Source: Vibrio alfacsensis
GTDB taxonomy: Bacteria > Pseudomonadota > Gammaproteobacteria > Enterobacterales > Vibrionaceae
Direction: 5' to 3'
DNA length: 64,000 bases
Assembly (NCBI RefSeq): GCF_003544875.1
Contig: NZ_CP032093.1
Location: 1,922,001-1,986,000 of the forward strand
A program made the translations under genes and the position numbers. Under the pieces are notes generated by a model. That model had not been told where the DNA came from and did not search any database. It saw nothing but the letters and a program-made list of their open reading frames with translations. Below, in pieces: positions 50,326 to 59,180 of the stretch (the stretch's first letter is position 1; every line of letters starts with the position of its first letter).

Positions 50326-50357
50326 AATAAAACTCCTAACTAATTAAAATGATAAAT

Positions 50358-51023
50358 TTATTCTGATTTAAACTCGCGGATAAACTTGTAGACAGCCTGA
50401 CGACTGATCCCAAGTTGCTCTGATACTTGTGTGGTCGTTTCTTTTAGCTCAAACACGCCGTTATCAAACAAACAACGAATAATGGCTTTGTTACGACCTT
50501 TGCATGAGATCGTCGCGTCTTGCTCGACTTCGACTATTGCCGCGCTCAATGCCTGCTTGATCACATCATTTGCGTTATTACTGAATGTCTCACTGACTAG
50601 GGTTTGTGACACATTGCACTGAGGCAAAAGCGTTTTAACGATCTCCGGAAATGGGTATGACAAGTTCATATTGATGCAGAGCATACCAATCGGCTTTTGC
50701 CCGGGACCGGCCAAAATACACGAGGTCGATTTAAGTAATGAACCATCGGCAGCATTGGTGAAGTAGCTTTTTGGTGAGACTTCTCCAGTCTTCTCAAACG
50801 CTCGCCACATTCTTAAGCCTAAGTCGGTAATTGGTGAACCGATTTTACGGCCGGTGTGATGGCCATTTACGATCTTCACCACTGAATTTTCCAGACTTTC
50901 AAACGAATGAATGACCACCTCGCAATAAGGGCCAATTAAGTCGGCAACAGTGTCAGCAACTCGGAAATAGTTGCTTAAGTACTGTCGATCTTCATCGCTG
51001 AATCGAACTTGATTTACACTCAT
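50358..51023 (-). CDS. YheO/DauR-like transcriptional regulator
   Basis: The 221-residue protein has an N-terminal YheO PAS-like domain (LIGPYCEVVIHSFESLENSV, TSCILAGPGQKPIGMLCINM) and a C-terminal HTH (TTQVSEQLGISRQAVYKFIREF). P. aeruginosa DauR of this family senses D-amino acid metabolism. Being first in a run with RidA and the cystine-type transporter, it probably controls them. Confidence 0.87.
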   Translation of the reverse strand: MSVNQVRFSDEDRQYLSNYFRVADTVADLIGPYCEVVIHSFESLENSVVKIVNGHHTGRKIGSPITDLGLRMWRAFEKTGEVSPKSYFTNAADGSLLKSTSCILAGPGQKPIGMLCINMNLSYPFPEIVKTLLPQCNVSQTLVSETFSNNANDVIKQALSAAIVEVEQDATISCKGRNKAIIRCLFDNGVFELKETTTQVSEQLGISRQAVYKFIREFKSE

Positions 51024-51405
51024 TATTTTGGTTTACAATTTTGAACTCAATGACAATAAACTACTTCTTTAGAGTTAATTCAGCAATGCTAAGTAAACTT
51101 CTGTAAACCGAAATAAACGTACAAAATCGCAGCAAAATGTGTTTTTCATTTAAATTTGCGTACAAATTTCGAACTAGATCACCAAAAACCAGCAATTAGG
51201 TTTAATTTTTTAAATCCCATCAAAGTTTAAATATTTAAAATATAAAGTTGCATTTTGAGCACTTTACTGATCTAGAACAAATTTTCACCTCAATAAAAAT
51301 CGATCTACACGACCGGCGGCTAACAATAAGACGACGGAGATCTCAAAAGACGAGAGCTCAAGATTTCTATTACCCCTACCCTGTTACCAAAATAAAACAA
51401 ATATA

Positions 51406-51435
51406 ATAAAAAGACCGAGCTTATTGGCTCGGTCT
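51406..51435 (-). terminator. Terminator after the chemoreceptor gene
   Basis: Minus-strand AGACCGAGC/GCTCGGTCT stem with a six-base loop, then TTTTTATT. It lies in 51024-51496, which shows no gene and is A/T-rich. Confidence 0.88.
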
Positions 51436-51496
51436 AGTGGGTTATTCAATGTTAATGAGAATCATGATCGGCAAGTCATGGACATTAAAACAACCA

Positions 51497-53593
51497 TTAC
51501 GACAACTTAAACTTGCTCAACTCGTCATGCAGATCGGTTGCTTTCATTGTGAGTTCATTGCTGATTTCTACCGATGAGGTCATGGTGTCCATTACCTCTA
51601 CTGCCGTGTCATTGATGATCACAACGTTACGGTTGATCTCTTCTGCGACTGAGCTTTGCTCTTCAGCCGCTGACGCAATCTGGTTGTTCATATCATTAAT
51701 CACATCAATAGCCTGATTGATCTCTGATAACGCCAAATGAGCAGCCTGTGTTTCACCCTTTGTATCAATGGCTTGCTTTTGGCTTTGTTCCATCAGTACG
51801 ACAATAGAATGCGTTTCTTGCTCTAATCTGGATAGCATAGTGCGAATCTCTTCCGTCGAGCCTTGAGTGCGATTTGCAAGGTTACGTACTTCGTCAGCAA
51901 CCACCGCAAATCCACGACCAGCTTCTCCTGCACGGGCAGCCTCAATCGCCGCATTGAGTGCAAGTAGATTGGTTTGGTCAGCGATGCCTCCAATCTCACT
52001 CAAAATACTCTGAATCGCCGTGCTTGACGCCACAAGATTTTGAGTTTGTTGCTGAGCATCATTCACTTGTAGGGCTAAGCTGCCGACTGCATTTGCGGCG
52101 TTGCTCATGCGAGCCATGCCATCTAGGCTGTTGCTCTGCACTTGGCTTGCAGCTGCAGCAGCTTGAACCGCAGAGTTTGCGACTTCGTGCGCGGTTGCGC
52201 TCATTTCATTAATCGCCGTTGCCAGCGAGTTAACTTCATTGACTTGAGCATTGAGTTGATCGCGTGACACTTCTGCACGAGCTTGACCCTCAGCGGCACT
52301 TTTATCCACTTGATCCGCTGTCGCCATAACGGTCAATAGCATTTCTTGCATGCGGAATAAGAAAGTATTAAACCAATGTGCAAGTTGCGCCGTTTCGTCT
52401 TTACCCTTGACCTCAATACGATAAGTCAGATCGCCCTCGCCCTGTGCCGCGTCTTTGAATCGCTCAACCAGGTTGCTGAGTACGTTGCCCAAAGAGTTCG
52501 CAATATAAGCCATTGCCGCGATCCCAATCAGAGCGGCGATGATCCCAGCCCATACGCCTTGCTCTAGTGCTTTGGCATTCTGCTCATCACTCCATGCTGC
52601 ATATTCGTCAACGCTTTTTTTCAAATGAGTCGTTGGAACCGACACCATCACCACCCATGGCGCATCGCTCGTATCAATCGATGTAATGGCATACTCTTCT
52701 CCACCAAACGTCACTAAGCCAGCACCTTGTCGCTTGGCAATAGATTGGATCTTAGTCCATTGCGTGGCTAATTCTGAGGACACTTTTTTACCAACCATAC
52801 TTGCAGAGCGGCTGTCGGCTAAGGTAATACCTTTCCATGAGGTAATAAGGATTTTTCCCTGACCATCAAACAAATGACGCGCAAATTGTTCACTTTGGCT
52901 TTGCAGCTCATGCAGCGACAAGTCGAAACCTAATGAGCCGATAATTCTGCCATCTTGTTTGATTGGTTGGCTAATGGTCGTAATGAGCTCTTGTTTGCCA
53001 CGAACCATGTACATATACGGTTCCATCACAAACGTTTTACCGGTTTGGTAAGGCATCAAATGCCAATCATCAATTCGCTCACCGTTGCTATTTAGCGCTG
53101 TATTATTAAAGCTCTCCATTGCAACCGCATCGAAGCTATTTTTAGAATTTGGGGAGAAGAAAGGGGCAAGATAGCCTTGGCTATTAAAACCATCTGCCGG
53201 ATTCAATGTTGCTTGTTGTGGCCACGTTTTATCTTGCCACACCATATAGCCCGCAAATACGGCCTTATTTTGTGCTTCTAGCGCCGCGATAAACTGTTTA
53301 ACAATAAGATCTGGCGCTGCATTTGTTTTTGAACTCAATTCTAGAATAGAACGCGCTTGCTTGAGGTTAGCTAATACAGGATGAAGCTGGTTTGCAACAT
53401 TCAACCCTTGCTGAATCGCGGTGTTTTGTAAATCCGTTGTAGTCGCATCTGTCAGTTGCGTTTTGACTTTCGCCGTGACTTGTTCACTCACATCGGTAAA
53501 AGCGTTGGTTGTCATCCCCATCGCAATCAATAGGGTGAACGCCATCGCGCCGCCCGCACTGACTGCAATTCGCGTACGTATACTATTAAACAT
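51497..53593 (-). CDS. Methyl-accepting chemotaxis protein with periplasmic Cache domain
   Basis: From ATG at 53593 (an in-frame start at 53641 adds an atypical N-terminus) the protein is about 698 residues. It has an N-terminal membrane anchor ([19 protein letters not shown]), a dCache-type periplasmic sensor ([24 protein letters not shown]), a second membrane helix, a HAMP domain ([20 protein letters not shown]) and the signalling hairpin tip ([20 protein letters not shown]). It likely senses a small ligand such as an amino acid. The 480 bases upstream, 53594-54073, show no gene. Confidence 0.93.
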   Translation of the reverse strand: MFNSIRTRIAVSAGGAMAFTLLIAMGMTTNAFTDVSEQVTAKVKTQLTDATTTDLQNTAIQQGLNVANQLHPVLANLKQARSILELSSKTNAAPDLIVKQFIAALEAQNKAVFAGYMVWQDKTWPQQATLNPADGFNSQGYLAPFFSPNSKNSFDAVAMESFNNTALNSNGERIDDWHLMPYQTGKTFVMEPYMYMVRGKQELITTISQPIKQDGRIIGSLGFDLSLHELQSQSEQFARHLFDGQGKILITSWKGITLADSRSASMVGKKVSSELATQWTKIQSIAKRQGAGLVTFGGEEYAITSIDTSDAPWVVMVSVPTTHLKKSVDEYAAWSDEQNAKALEQGVWAGIIAALIGIAAMAYIANSLGNVLSNLVERFKDAAQGEGDLTYRIEVKGKDETAQLAHWFNTFLFRMQEMLLTVMATADQVDKSAAEGQARAEVSRDQLNAQVNEVNSLATAINEMSATAHEVANSAVQAAAAASQVQSNSLDGMARMSNAANAVGSLALQVNDAQQQTQNLVASSTAIQSILSEIGGIADQTNLLALNAAIEAARAGEAGRGFAVVADEVRNLANRTQGSTEEIRTMLSRLEQETHSIVVLMEQSQKQAIDTKGETQAAHLALSEINQAIDVINDMNNQIASAAEEQSSVAEEINRNVVIINDTAVEVMDTMTSSVEISNELTMKATDLHDELSKFKLS

Positions 53594-54073
53594 GTTCGTC
53601 TCTATCGCTGATGATAGCAATCTCAGTAAACAACCGGTCATTCTCGCGTGTTATAACGCTTTAAAATGCTCAGCAGTTACCGTGATTGATATGAATTGAT
53701 CATTAAAATTTTCGTGGATTTTAAACAAGAAAAGCGAACAGAAGATGTAAGAACATTAATGGGAAAGAAATGGAAAAATAAACTTTATTAACAACGATAA
53801 CTATCAGGCTGATTGATGCTCATCAGTAGTAATTTTAAACTCAAATCACCCTTATAAATTAAACTATAACCAACTGTATTTATTATGTTTTTATAGAATC
53901 TCAGTTACTCTAAATTCTTAATGACAAAACTACTATTAGCTTGATAACAAAAGAATCCACACAACAAGAAATGTGACTTATATCTCAATTTATTTTTATA
54001 ATTGGATTTATCGATACTTTTCAATTCGTTACTTGCCCACAAAGCCAAAGGTTTGATAGCCTAGGACGAGCCT

Positions 54074-54454
54074 TTAACGAAATACCCACTTAGTGCTTAA
54101 TAAGTAGTTACTCACCATCCCCGTTAGTATTCCCATGACCAATGCCACATACACCATCAAATCTTGAGTCCCTAGTACCAGCGTTACTCCTTTGAATACG
54201 ATGAAATTTGGTAACGCACTGATACAGGCGCATGCCATAAATTTTTGCCACTGTACCAATGGGTTGTATTTTTCAGCGTGAGAAAAAGTGAGTTTACGAT
54301 TGCCAAACCAAGTTGTCGTCGCGGCAAACAAAAAAGCGATGCCACGAGCGATCATTAGCCCCATGCCGAACCATTGGTACAACGCCGTAAACATGAGTGT
54401 GTCGACGACAAAGCCGACACCTCCCACGAACGCGAATTTAAATAAGCTTCTCAT
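54074..54454 (-). CDS. GtrA-family membrane protein
   Basis: The 126-residue protein has four hydrophobic segments and the GtrA pattern FAFVGGVGFVVDTLMF and TTWFGNRKLTFS near the middle. GtrA proteins are thought to flip undecaprenyl-phosphate-linked sugars. It is the last gene of the GtrB/ArnT-like/GtrA set. Confidence 0.9.
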   Translation of the reverse strand: MRSLFKFAFVGGVGFVVDTLMFTALYQWFGMGLMIARGIAFLFAATTTWFGNRKLTFSHAEKYNPLVQWQKFMACACISALPNFIVFKGVTLVLGTQDLMVYVALVMGILTGMVSNYLLSTKWVFR

Positions 54455-54457
54455 GCC

Positions 54458-55864
54458 CTACCCTGTGACACAGGTATAAAGCGAGCGCTTTGATTTGGCA
54501 GTAAACTCAGGGGAGCAGCTCAAGGCTTGCTTGTGAATCAAAGCATCCACCTCATCCGATTTACCAATTAAGTGAAACGTTTTCAGGTTGTTAAGTACGT
54601 TTACACTGTCGAGTTTCTTCGCTTGCCCTTGACTGTAAAACTGGCCGGAAAATGGGCGTTTACCAACATAGAAAGCAGGTGCACTATCAACTATGTTTTC
54701 AAATATCACGCGGTCACTCTTACTGTCTGCCTTACCCATATTCAGTACTAACATCGCGATCATCAGCAATGCGGGTAACACCGCTGCGGTGCCGGTCAGC
54801 CATTTAAAGTCGTGCTTATCCACCAGCATAGCAATCAAGATACCTAACGCTGGCACGCCCGGTAGTACATAAGCAGGAAGAATATTCCCTGCCATCGTAA
54901 ACAAGATCATAGGTGAGATTAACCAGCACATTAAGAAACTAAATAGCCCTTGATGATCTGTCTCGATTGCTTTCAATACGTTACGGCGTTTCCACGCCAA
55001 TATCGGCAATACAAGTGACCAAGGCGCTGCTGACTGTAGCCAGAACAGCCAAATCATACCGCGTGGCTCATCATGAGCAGAACCATATAAGTCCCCCTCC
55101 CAGCCGCTCACAACAAAACGCTTAAAGTGTTCACCAACGATAAAATAATCAATGAAACCCGGCGTCGCACGTTCTGCCATAATGTACCAAGGTAAGGCAA
55201 CCACCAGCATCAGAGCCAAGCCGGATAAGAGCGGAAATCGTTGCCACAGCGCTTTAAATGCACCAAAGAAACCATGCTGCAGTACAAGCCATGGAAATAC
55301 AGCTATCCCCATAATCACAATGGCGACAGGCCCTTTAGCTAATAAGCCACACGCCAAGCCAAAGAAGCCCAAGTAGCCCCACAATCGACTGTGTTTATCT
55401 TTGCCCAACCAACAATAATAAAAACCGACCATCGATATCGTCATTGCTAACGTCAGAGCCATATCCGTCATGACTGCGCCAGCAGCGATAGAGAAAATGC
55501 CACACGTGGCCAGCACTAACGCAGCAATCAGTGCACTGAAGCCTGCTCGATAAGCCATAAAAGCGACCAATACAATCGTCGCAACGCCCGCTAGCCAATG
55601 AGGAGCTCGCACTGCGAATTCATTCAAGCCAAAGAGTTCAATGCCGTACGCACTCATCCATGTAAACAGCGGCGGTTTACCCCAGAAAGGCACGCCATAA
55701 TCAAATTGGGGTGTCAACCAGTTACCCGTTTCCACCATCAAACGCGCCATTTCACCATAACGTGCTTCAGTGGTGTCCATCAAAGGGTAAGCCGCGAGTG
55801 AAATGAGGCGAAGTACAAGAGCAAATGCCAATAACAACCACAGGTGGGTTTTATTAATACTCAT
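54458..55864 (-). CDS. ArnT-like GT39-type glycosyltransferase
   Basis: The 468-residue polytopic protein begins LWLLLAFALVLRLISLAAYP and has the periplasmic-loop motif MDTTEARYGEMARLMVETGN with the catalytic-type Asp and Glu-Ala-Arg-Tyr, then FWGKPPLFTW, as in ArnT/PMT transferases. It would transfer a sugar from undecaprenyl phosphate to an envelope acceptor; whether this is lipid A or another molecule is unknown. Confidence 0.87.
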   Translation of the reverse strand: MSINKTHLWLLLAFALVLRLISLAAYPLMDTTEARYGEMARLMVETGNWLTPQFDYGVPFWGKPPLFTWMSAYGIELFGLNEFAVRAPHWLAGVATIVLVAFMAYRAGFSALIAALVLATCGIFSIAAGAVMTDMALTLAMTISMVGFYYCWLGKDKHSRLWGYLGFFGLACGLLAKGPVAIVIMGIAVFPWLVLQHGFFGAFKALWQRFPLLSGLALMLVVALPWYIMAERATPGFIDYFIVGEHFKRFVVSGWEGDLYGSAHDEPRGMIWLFWLQSAAPWSLVLPILAWKRRNVLKAIETDHQGLFSFLMCWLISPMILFTMAGNILPAYVLPGVPALGILIAMLVDKHDFKWLTGTAAVLPALLMIAMLVLNMGKADSKSDRVIFENIVDSAPAFYVGKRPFSGQFYSQGQAKKLDSVNVLNNLKTFHLIGKSDEVDALIHKQALSCSPEFTAKSKRSLYTCVTG

Positions 55865-55866
55865 GA

Positions 55867-56907
55867 TTACGCGGTTTCTCCTAATTTAAACTTTAAAGGC
55901 GGGATGGTTTGATGCTTTGCCGGTTGCTCGTAAACGGATTGAACGAGATACAGTGGGCGTTGTTTGGTTTCGACAAAAATACGACCGATGTACTCCCCTA
56001 ATAAGCCGATAGACAGTAGCTGAATGCCTCCCAACGCAAGCTGCACTACCATCATTGATGGATAACCAGAAACGGGTTCACCAAACACCACCGTTTTCAT
56101 CACGATAAATGCGCCATAAACAAAGGCACTCAACGCAACAAGTCCACCAACGACCGTCGCTAAGCGCAGTGGTCGAATAGAGAATGACGTAATGCCGTCC
56201 ATCGCGAGACCAATGAGTTTGAGGTAGTTCCATTTGGTTTCGCCACAAAAGCGAGCATCACGCTCAAATTGAACCGTTGCCTGCTTGAATCCCGGCCAAG
56301 AAAAGATGCCTTTCATATATCGATTGCGCTCTGGTAACGCATTAATGTGTTTAACGACTTCTGCGCTCAATAGACGGAAATCACCGACGTTCTCCGGTAC
56401 ATCTAATTTCGCCATGCTATTAAGCACTTTGTAAAAGCAAGCGGCCGAGAAGCGTTTGAACCAAGTTTCACCGTGGCGTTCGCTGCGCTGCATGTTAACC
56501 ACGTCATAACCCTCGCGCCATTTAGAGACCATTTTTGGAATAAGCTCTGGCGGGTCTTGCAAATCCGCATCAATCACGATCACCGCTTCACCTCGGCAAT
56601 GCTCTAGACCGGCACTCATCGCCGATTCCTTACCGAAGTTACGACTAAGCGCAATACATCGAATGTCACTCGCGGACTGCATAAAGTTCTGTGCAATCAT
56701 TAAACTGTTATCTTTGCTGCCGTCATCAACATAGATAATTTCACAGAGTTCAGGCATACCATCCAATACAGCAGTTAAGCGGCGATGAAATTCAGGTAAG
56801 ACTTCTTGCTCATTAAAGAACGGCACTACAACAGACAAAACTGTTTGAGACTCAGAGTGTTGGCTCACCTTTGAAAAGGTTGCTTCGTGAATATTGAAGG
56901 TTGTCAT
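55867..56907 (-). CDS. GtrB/ArnC-like polyprenyl-phosphate glycosyltransferase
   Basis: The 346-residue GT2 enzyme has VVPFFNEQEVLPEFHRR, IIYVDDGSKDNS, VIVIDADLQDPPELIP and CFYKVLN near the middle, with two C-terminal membrane helices. It should load a nucleotide sugar onto undecaprenyl phosphate for the ArnT-like enzyme. GGAAGAG precedes the ATG. It is first in the operon and divergent from the two-component system. Confidence 0.92.
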   Translation of the reverse strand: MTTFNIHEATFSKVSQHSESQTVLSVVVPFFNEQEVLPEFHRRLTAVLDGMPELCEIIYVDDGSKDNSLMIAQNFMQSASDIRCIALSRNFGKESAMSAGLEHCRGEAVIVIDADLQDPPELIPKMVSKWREGYDVVNMQRSERHGETWFKRFSAACFYKVLNSMAKLDVPENVGDFRLLSAEVVKHINALPERNRYMKGIFSWPGFKQATVQFERDARFCGETKWNYLKLIGLAMDGITSFSIRPLRLATVVGGLVALSAFVYGAFIVMKTVVFGEPVSGYPSMMVVQLALGGIQLLSIGLLGEYIGRIFVETKQRPLYLVQSVYEQPAKHQTIPPLKFKLGETA

Positions 56908-57064
56908 GCTACTCTTCCACTGTATCCGATGAATGGATGCAGCTTACAAAGAACGGCGTGAAAGAGTTGTTGTTGACATCTTTTTCACACCCTTAGTGCA
57001 TAATGTTCGGTTAAGGCACATATCACCAAGTAACCTCAAAAAACACCGAATTGGAGAGCAATAC

Positions 57065-57741
57065 ATGAAACGTGTTCTGTTAGTGGAAGATAATCGAGAA
57101 ATTGCAGGTATGCTGTTCGATTATTTTGAGTGTGCAGGTATGGAACTCGACTATGCGGACAACGGTGAACTCGGCCTTAAATTAGCGATGGAAAACACAT
57201 TCGATATCATCTTACTCGACTTGATGTTACCTCGTATGGATGGCCTCACTGTCTGCAATAAACTCCGCGATGCCGGCAACAACACACCCATTTTGATGCT
57301 CACTGCGCTCGACAGCAGAGATGATATGCTCAAAGGGTTCCAACACGGTGCCGATGATTACCTCACCAAACCGTTTGATCTGGATATTCTAGAAGCGCGC
57401 ATGACCGCATTGATTCGTCGTTACCGTGGCACCGTGGCATCGAGCAAATTGGTATACGGAGAGGTGTCTATTGACCAAAAAACCCGTAAAGCGTATCGCC
57501 AAGACAAATTACTTGCCTTAAACCCAACCACTTACGCCATTTTAGAAATGCTAGTGAAAAGTGCCCCCGATCTGGTTACCCGTGAAGAAGTGGCGTTTCG
57601 CCTGTGGCAAGAAAACGAGCCAAATAATGACGTATTGCGTAGCCATATCTATCAACTACGTAATCAATTAGACAAACCGTTCGAAAACACTTACTGATGA
57701 CCATCCCTAAAGTGGGTTTCCGTTTGGAGTCTGGGGCATGA
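57065..57741 (+). pseudogene. OmpR-family response regulator, last codons frameshifted
   Basis: ATG at 57065 follows GGAGAGCAATAC. The receiver domain has VLLVEDNRE, phospho-Asp52 in IILLDLMLPRMDG and Lys in DDYLTKPF. The winged-helix domain (LALNPTTYAILEMLV, VLRSHIYQLRNQLDKPF) stops abruptly at 57697. The next frame continues as LMTIPKVGFRLESGA, the normal OmpR-type ending, and terminates in a TGA overlapping the kinase ATG (ATGA at 57738-57741). One added base in the T run at 57691-57692 or A run at 57684-57687 restores it. It may be a sequencing error. Confidence 0.9.
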
Positions 57742-59024
57742 TTCACCGATTACTATCGAGTTCACAAAGCACGCAAAGTATGACGGGTCGCCTTGCGCTG
57801 TTTTTCTCTCTAGTCTCGGTTGTCATTGGTATTTTCTGTTTTTGTATCATCACAGGCTCGCTGCTTTGGTCGGAAGATCGAGTCGGTGAACGCCGCATCA
57901 TGATCGACAAAAAAGAAGCCATAGAACATTTTCAAGCTTATCCCGATCAAGGCAGTCTTAAACTCGATTTATTGACCATCGCCTATAATGATGTCGCGTT
58001 AGTCCCAAAAGAGTACCAATCGTACCTCATTGGCAAAAAACACTTTCTTGATGAAGTTGGGGATGAACGGTATTCAAGAATGATCTATATGAGTACTTAC
58101 ACTTACCAAGGTAAAGAGCATCCCATCATTCTTATCTCACTTATCGATGAAGTCGAAATTACGTCTGAAGAATTCATTATGGTGGTCGCCATGGTGCTTT
58201 CTGTGGTGGCGGTGCTGATTTTTTTATTCGGCAATCTATTACTCAAGCTTTCTCAACGCTTAATCGAACCCGTTAACTCGCTTAAAAATCAATTGGATCA
58301 GCACCAAGGTGACCCAACGCAAACTTTTAGTGTGCCAGAGGGCTCCGCTAAGGAATTTCAAGCACTGGCAACGGAGCTCAATGAGTACAGGCATAAAATC
58401 AACCAGGTCATCAAACGAGAACAAGCCTTTGCTCGCTATGCCAGTCATGAGTTACGCACACCACTGACCGTCATGAAAGGCTCAAGTAGTATGCTAGCAA
58501 GAGGTGCCAATACGGATTTTCAATCACGACAAGTTCATCGTATACAAGGTGCAACACAACAAATGTCGACCATGGTTGATGCACTACTTGGCTTAGTTCG
58601 TTATGAGCGCAACACGGATGATTCACCAAAACGAAGTATCACTGAACAAGAGATCAAACAAATCATTGCGCAAAGCCAAGCGCAAGCCGATGAAAAGAAC
58701 CTTGATTTTGATATACAAATCGATGGCCATCCGACAACGCGAGCAACCAATGCTGTGCTGACTATTATTTTAGGTAACCTTGTCCGTAATGGCATCGCGG
58801 CAACACCATCCGGTGCTATTCACGTCCACATGGACGATAAGCAAATTTCAGTTCGAGATCAAGGCGATGGGCTTTCTGATATTCCCCACTCCGATGGTCA
58901 TGGCTTAGGGTTAATGATTGTCGATGACTTATGTCAACGATATGGCTGGCAATTTAAAATCGCTACACACCCAAAAGGCGGCTGTGAGGCTGTGATTAAA
59001 ATCGCTTCGGAACATCAAGCGTAA
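57738..59024 (+). CDS. Sensor histidine kinase
   Basis: The 428-residue protein has an N-terminal helix (LALFFSLVSVVIGIFCFCII), a short periplasmic segment, a second helix near 150-175, a linker, the phospho-His box (ARYASHELRTPLTVMKG) and an ATPase domain (ILGNLVRNGIAA, VRDQGDGL, DGHGLGLMIVDD). The start overlaps the restored stop of the response regulator, indicating coupling. The divergent glycosylation operon is the obvious candidate target. Confidence 0.93.
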   Translation: MIHRLLSSSQSTQSMTGRLALFFSLVSVVIGIFCFCIITGSLLWSEDRVGERRIMIDKKEAIEHFQAYPDQGSLKLDLLTIAYNDVALVPKEYQSYLIGKKHFLDEVGDERYSRMIYMSTYTYQGKEHPIILISLIDEVEITSEEFIMVVAMVLSVVAVLIFLFGNLLLKLSQRLIEPVNSLKNQLDQHQGDPTQTFSVPEGSAKEFQALATELNEYRHKINQVIKREQAFARYASHELRTPLTVMKGSSSMLARGANTDFQSRQVHRIQGATQQMSTMVDALLGLVRYERNTDDSPKRSITEQEIKQIIAQSQAQADEKNLDFDIQIDGHPTTRATNAVLTIILGNLVRNGIAATPSGAIHVHMDDKQISVRDQGDGLSDIPHSDGHGLGLMIVDDLCQRYGWQFKIATHPKGGCEAVIKIASEHQA

Positions 59025-59131
59025 CCGAAGCGATCTTGCCATAAATACATGAGGTCTCGATTTGTGCCTGACAAACGTTAAAATTGTCGCAGACCAAGGC
59101 CTCAAGAATATAGATATGACGTTTTATTCGC

Positions 59132-59179
59132 TCTAGTTTTATTTTGTTCTAGTTTTATTTCGTTCTAGCTTTCTTTTGT
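59132..59179. repeat. Three tandem 16-base repeats abutting the LRR-kinase stop codon
   Basis: Units at 59132, 59148 and 59164 read TCTAGTTTTATTTTGT with a few changes, and a fourth TCTA begins at 59180. The array directly adjoins the TAG of the minus-strand kinase gene. The HK-side region also carries an ATCGCTTCGG/CCGAAGCGAT hairpin over the kinase stop near 59001-59034. Confidence 0.9.
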
Positions 59180-59180
59180 T

